Assembly: GCA_020692325.1 (NCBI GenBank)
Contig: JAIMKR010000001.1
Coordinates: forward strand, 114,704-178,703
Direction: 5' to 3'
Length of the DNA stretch: 64,000 bases
Source: Desulfocurvus sp.
GTDB lineage: Bacteria; Desulfobacterota; Desulfovibrionia; Desulfovibrionales; Desulfovibrionaceae
Position numbers and translations under genes: made by a program. Under the pieces are notes generated by a model that did no database searches, was not told the origin of the DNA, and saw nothing but the letters and a program-made list of their open reading frames with translations. This document shows positions 59,675 through 64,000 of this stretch, one piece after another; position 1 is the stretch's first letter; every line of letters begins with the position of its first letter.

Positions 59675-62600
59675 TCAGCAGTTCACCTGTCGCACCACGC
59701 TGCCCTCGCGCGTGGGTATCACGTCGATGCGCGCGTCGATGCGCTCCCGCAGCTCGGCCACATGGGAAATGATGCCGATGAGCCGCCCCGTCCCGTGCAG
59801 CTCCATGAGCGTGTTCAGCGCGAACTCCAGCGTCTCGCCGTCCAGCGAGCCGAACCCCTCGTCGATGAAGATGCTGTCCAGCCTGCGCCCGCCCTGCTGC
59901 GTGGTCACCACGTCGGACAGGCCGAGGGCCAACGCCAGCGAGGCCAGGAAGGACTCCCCGCCGGAAAGTGTCGCGGCCGGACGTTGCAGGCCGGTGCCCG
60001 CGTCCAGCACGTCGAGGTCCAGACCGCCGGCGCTGCGGCCGTCGCGGGTCTGTTCCGCGCGCACCAGCCGGTAGCGGTTGCGGCTCATGCGCGCGAGCCG
60101 CGCCGAGGCCGCACGCGCCACCTCCTCGAACATGGCCGCCAGCACGTAGCGGTGCAGAGTCATGCGCAAGGGGTTGTCGCCGGAGGCCAGGTCGGCCAAC
60201 CGGCCCACCACACGGTACTCACTCTCCAGCTCGCGCGAACGTTCGCCGGTCTCGCGCAGGGAATTCAACGCCGCCTCCAGCCCCTCGATCTGCTTGGTCA
60301 GCTCGCCGATCTCGCGATTGCGCTCCTCCACGGCGGTCGAGGCTGTCGCGAACGCGGCGTCGAGGGCGGCCATGTCCGGCCGGTCGCGGCCCGCGCACGG
60401 CTTCTCCGCCCGCTCGGCCCGGTCGCGCGCGGCGGCCAGACGCTGGTCGAACAACGCCGACGCGTCGAGCAGGGTTTGTGCCCGTTCGCGCGGCATTGTC
60501 GCCGCCAGCCAGTCCTCGCGGGTATTGAAGCCGTCCGTGAGCAGCCGGCGCGCGAACGTCTCGCGGCGCTCGGCCAGCCGCACGGCCAGTTCGCCGGCGG
60601 ACTGCGCCTTGGCCGCGCGTTCTCCCCGCGCCGCCTCCAGCCGTTTGTCCGCGTCCCCGAGGGCGCGTTCGGCCGCCGCGAAGGCGCTTTCCGCCGCCGG
60701 GATCAACCGGTCGAGTTCGTCCAGACGATTTTGGACCGCCGTGGCGTCGTCGCCCGGTTCGATCTCCCCGGCGAGGCGATCGAGCACGGCGCGCTCCCCG
60801 GCCAGGGCGGTCGCGGCCTCCGCCGCCGCGCGTTCCGCCCGGGCCAGCCCCTCGGCCAAATCGGCGCGGTTCCTCGTTTCGGTCTCGCGGGCGCTGCGCA
60901 GTCCGGCGAGCCGCCCCTCCGCGGCCAGCGCCGCAGCGTGCGCGGACTTGACCTCGGCCAGACGCCGGGCCCAGTTCTCCGCCGGAACGTCCGCGTCGTC
61001 GCCGAGCCCCTCGCGGCACTGGCGCATGGCGCTTTCCAGCGCGGCAAGCCCGGTGCGCGCGGCCTCAGCGGCGCGGCCGGCCAGCGTCATCTTCTCCTCA
61101 CACGCGGCGAGGGCCGTCTCGGCCCGGGCGAGATCTTCTTCCGCCGGGGTATCGCCGGCCGGCGCGGCCAAATGCGGATGCGCGAGGGAGCCGCACACGG
61201 GGCAGGGCTCGCCCTCGGCCAGATGCGCGGCCAGATGCGCGGCGCGACCGGCGAGCTGCGCCCGGCGCAGGGCCTCCAGCGCGGTCCGCGACGCGACGAG
61301 TTCGTCCCCCGCGCGCGTCGCCCCGGCCTCGGCCCCGTCCCGCGCGATCAATGCGGCAGCGTGCCGCCGCGCGAGATCATCCAATTTGAGACGGCCCTTC
61401 CGCGACTCCTCCAGCCGGGCCATGTCACGCATGAGCGCCTCGGCCCCGCCCACGCGCAAGGAAAGCTCCTCGATCCCACCGGAGAGACCGGCCAGCCGCT
61501 CGTCCACCCGGGTCAAGGCCTGCGCCCCGGCCCCGGCCCGTTCGCGCGCCTGGGCCTCGCGTTTCGCCCCGGCCTCCACCCGCCGGGTCGCCGACTCGAA
61601 TTCACGCAGCCGGATCATCTTCGTGGCCAGACGTTCGCGCTCGGCGGCGCGCTCCGGTCCCTTGTCGCGCTCCGCGCGCGCCGATTCCAAAGCCCTGGCC
61701 GCCTTCTCCCGGTGCAGCGCGAGCGTCTCCAACTCCCCGGCGAGGCGCGACAACTCGGCGTCGAGACGCTTGGCGCCGGCCGCGTCGCGCGCGATCTCGG
61801 CGTCCAGGGGCGCATGTTCCAGGGCGCGGAAGGCGCGGAAGGCGCTCGCCGCGTCCGCCTTGACCGCCGTCTCCCCCTCCCTCAAACGGGCCAGCCCGGT
61901 CACGGCCGCGTCGCGCTCGGCGAAGTCCCGGGCGGCAGCCTGCCCGCCCGCCCGCTCCGCTTGCGCCTCGACCAAAGCCAGCCGGGCGGCGGAAAGCGCC
62001 TCGCCACGCCCGCGCCGGGCTTCCGTCAACGCCGCGTGGCGCGTGCGCAGCTCCGTTTCGTCCACGGCCTGATGGGACGAAAGCACGCCAGCGCAACGCT
62101 CGCGCAAAGCCTCCAGCTCGGCTTTGAGTCCAGCGCGGCGACGCTTGAGAATCTCCTCGGCGAGCTTGTATTTCTCGGTGCCGAAGAGCCGTTGCAGAAT
62201 CTTCTCCTTCTCGTCGCTCTTGGCCAGGAGCAGCCGGCGGAACTCGCCCTGCGGCAGCACCATGACCTGCCGGAACTGCTCGGCCGTGAAGCCGACGAGT
62301 TCCTCCACGCGGTCGTTGACCTCGCCCACGCGCGAAAGCCGCTCGCCCTTGGGCGCATCATTCGCGTCCAGCTCGAAAAAGGCCACGCGCTGCTGGCGCT
62401 CCACGTCCTTTCCGCGCGAGCGCACGGTCTGCGCAGGCTTGCGCTCCACGAAAAAGCGCCGGGCGCCCACCTGAAAGCGCAGGGCGGCCACACACTCCTC
62501 CTCCGGCTTGGCCCGCTGGGAGCGCAGGAAATGATCGCTCTGGGCGCGCGCCTCGCCGCTGGCCTTGCCGTAGAGGGCGAAACACAGGCCGTCGAGCAGC

Positions 62601-62728
62601 GAGGTCTTGCCCGCGCCCGTCGGCCCATTGATGAGCACGAAGGGCGAGCCGCCCCCGCGCGTGAAATCCACGCGCACCTCGCCGGCGAAGGGTCCGAAGG
62701 CGCGCAGGGTCAACACCAGCGGCTTCAT
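59675..62728 (-). CDS. sbcC: Exonuclease SbcC (SMC-like)
   Basis: LINGPTGAGKTSLLDGLCFALYGKASGE, CPVCGSLAHP zinc hook, LSGGESFLASLALALGLSDVV, IDEGFGSLD. Confidence 0.96.
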   Translation of the reverse strand: MKPLVLTLRAFGPFAGEVRVDFTRGGGSPFVLINGPTGAGKTSLLDGLCFALYGKASGEARAQSDHFLRSQRAKPEEECVAALRFQVGARRFFVERKPAQTVRSRGKDVERQQRVAFFELDANDAPKGERLSRVGEVNDRVEELVGFTAEQFRQVMVLPQGEFRRLLLAKSDEKEKILQRLFGTEKYKLAEEILKRRRAGLKAELEALRERCAGVLSSHQAVDETELRTRHAALTEARRGRGEALSAARLALVEAQAERAGGQAAARDFAERDAAVTGLARLREGETAVKADAASAFRAFRALEHAPLDAEIARDAAGAKRLDAELSRLAGELETLALHREKAARALESARAERDKGPERAAERERLATKMIRLREFESATRRVEAGAKREAQARERAGAGAQALTRVDERLAGLSGGIEELSLRVGGAEALMRDMARLEESRKGRLKLDDLARRHAAALIARDGAEAGATRAGDELVASRTALEALRRAQLAGRAAHLAAHLAEGEPCPVCGSLAHPHLAAPAGDTPAEEDLARAETALAACEEKMTLAGRAAEAARTGLAALESAMRQCREGLGDDADVPAENWARRLAEVKSAHAAALAAEGRLAGLRSARETETRNRADLAEGLARAERAAAEAATALAGERAVLDRLAGEIEPGDDATAVQNRLDELDRLIPAAESAFAAAERALGDADKRLEAARGERAAKAQSAGELAVRLAERRETFARRLLTDGFNTREDWLAATMPRERAQTLLDASALFDQRLAAARDRAERAEKPCAGRDRPDMAALDAAFATASTAVEERNREIGELTKQIEGLEAALNSLRETGERSRELESEYRVVGRLADLASGDNPLRMTLHRYVLAAMFEEVARAASARLARMSRNRYRLVRAEQTRDGRSAGGLDLDVLDAGTGLQRPAATLSGGESFLASLALALGLSDVVTTQQGGRRLDSIFIDEGFGSLDGETLEFALNTLMELHGTGRLIGIISHVAELRERIDARIDVIPTREGSVVRQVNC

Positions 62729-64000
62729 GACCGCACCCCCTTTCCATCGCCGGCCGCATGGGCCGAATCGGATGCATCGGGTGAATCGAACAAATCGGGC
62801 GTATCGCCCGCGTTCGCCGCATCCGACATTCCTGGTGAATCCGTCGTCCCCGACCTGTCGCCCACGTCCGGCGCATCCGGCGAAGCCGAAGGCCTGGACG
62901 TTTCGGGCGCCTCGCCCCGGGCCGCGCCAGCAGGCGAACCGGCGTCCTCCACGTCGGCGCGCAGCATCTCGTCCAGCACGCCGCGCAGCACCGCCGCCTC
63001 GTCGTTCGTGAGTTCGCCGCCGCCCACGTGGGCGTAGAACGCGCGCGCGATCTCCCACTCGGTCTTGCCGCGCAGGTCGATGCCGCCGCCCTCCGCGCCG
63101 GTCTCGCCGTATTCCGAACGCGAGATGTTCAGGACATTCGGATAGGCCCGGCGCAGCTTGGTCGCGGAGTCGAACAGCGCGCCCCGGTCGGTGAGCTCGA
63201 TGTCCAGATAGTCGTCGCGCGCGGGGTCGGCGTCCGCCCGGGCGATCAACTCGTCGAGCGCGCCGGAGATCCGCCGCAGGTCGTGGCGCGGCGTGAGCGG
63301 AACCAGCTCGCGCGTGAAGGAGCCGTCGGCCGCAAGGTCGTACAGCGCCACGCTTTTTTTCTGCGCCGCCTCGGAAAAGGAGTATTTGAGCGGGCTGCCG
63401 GCGTAGAAGGCGTTCGCGGCCACCTTCTGCGGCCCGTGCAGGTGGCCGAGCAGCGTCAGCGAAAAACGACCGAAGCGCGCCGGGTCCACCTGATCCGCCC
63501 CGCCCACGGAGGCCACGGAGAGCGGGCGCTCGGAATCGCTTGGCGCGCCCCCTCTGGCGAAGCAGTGCGCCAGGCACACGCTGCGGCCGGGATGCCCGGG
63601 CAGAGTCGCTAAAACGCGGCCCAGCGCCTCGTCGAAGTCGCCGGAGGGCAGGTCGTCCGCGCTGTTTTTGAGCATGAGCGGCGTGACGTACGGCAAGGGG
63701 TAAAAGGTCACCGGCCCGGCCGCGTCCTCGATGGTCACGGGGACGATGTCGCCCGGCAGGCCCGGGGCGATGTGCAGTCCCCGCGCGCGCAGCAGCCGGC
63801 CGCCGAAGGCCAGCCTCTCGGCGCTGTCGTGATTGCCTGGGGTCACAACCACCCGCGCGCCCAGGTCGAGCACCAGCCGCGACAGGAATTCGTCCATGAG
63901 GCTTGTGGCGGCCACGGGTGGGATGGCGCGGTCGTACACGTCGCCGCTGATGGCCACGACCTGGACGCGGGCGTCCTTGGCGATGTCCAGGATTCGCCCC
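62725..64000 (-). CDS. sbcD: Exonuclease SbcD, N-terminus beyond window
   Basis: AISGDVYDRAIPP, VTPGNHDSAERLAFG, LLGHLHGPQ; ATGA overlap with sbcC; open to window edge. Confidence 0.95.
   Translation of the reverse strand, partial: GRILDIAKDARVQVVAISGDVYDRAIPPVAATSLMDEFLSRLVLDLGARVVVTPGNHDSAERLAFGGRLLRARGLHIAPGLPGDIVPVTIEDAAGPVTFYPLPYVTPLMLKNSADDLPSGDFDEALGRVLATLPGHPGRSVCLAHCFARGGAPSDSERPLSVASVGGADQVDPARFGRFSLTLLGHLHGPQKVAANAFYAGSPLKYSFSEAAQKKSVALYDLAADGSFTRELVPLTPRHDLRRISGALDELIARADADPARDDYLDIELTDRGALFDSATKLRRAYPNVLNISRSEYGETGAEGGGIDLRGKTEWEIARAFYAHVGGGELTNDEAAVLRGVLDEMLRADVEDAGSPAGAARGEAPETSRPSASPDAPDVGDRSGTTDSPGMSDAANAGDTPDLFDSPDASDSAHAAGDGKGVRS

Noticed and set aside
57355-63037. Very long plus-strand ORFs (57355..59772, 59762..63037)
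   Set aside because: Antisense to pst and sbcC genes; Arg/Gly/Ala-rich low-information translations.
62729-63577. N-terminal extension of the sbcC ORF (1300 aa)
   Set aside because: Overlaps sbcD on the same strand in another frame; real start MKPLVLTLRAFGPFAG at 62728.

Overview
High-GC bacterial chromosome segment, Desulfovibrio-like by gene content (pyruvate:ferredoxin oxidoreductase, NrfHA, minimal SufCB, RluD-CoaE fusion). Taxonomy is an inference from gene content only. Most of the window is ordinary housekeeping sequence: lipB-lipA, recJ-pyrF-gmk-remA-yicC, mtaB, mnmA, mscL, SulP transporter, por, MCP, a QseEGF-like HK/lipoprotein/sigma54-RR operon, asd, metF, ABC-F, thiL, nrfHA, sufBC, pst operon, sbcCD. 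Accessory or unusual parts are: (1) a low-GC insert downstream of lipA with a DUF3644-like protein carrying a HEPN-type RDxxxH motif, next to a frameshifted duplicate of the lipA 3' end and a pair of tiny overlapping membrane-protein ORFs; (2) a tRNA-Ser(CGA)-linked island remnant with a truncated integrase, arsR, a decayed DUF2703-like gene and ACR3; (3) a two-copy structured intergenic repeat with compensatory stem changes; (4) about seven degenerate ~40-bp tandem repeats running out of the 3' end of a small coiled-coil gene; (5) candidate regulatory sites (sigma54 promoter for por, TTGAC-N4-GTCAA palindrome upstream of nrfHA, palindrome at the arsR start); (6) a GAFTHA variant of the sigma54-activator GAFTGA loop. 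No searches were run; family names rest on recognised motifs and overall sequence resemblance. No CRISPR array or rRNA was seen.
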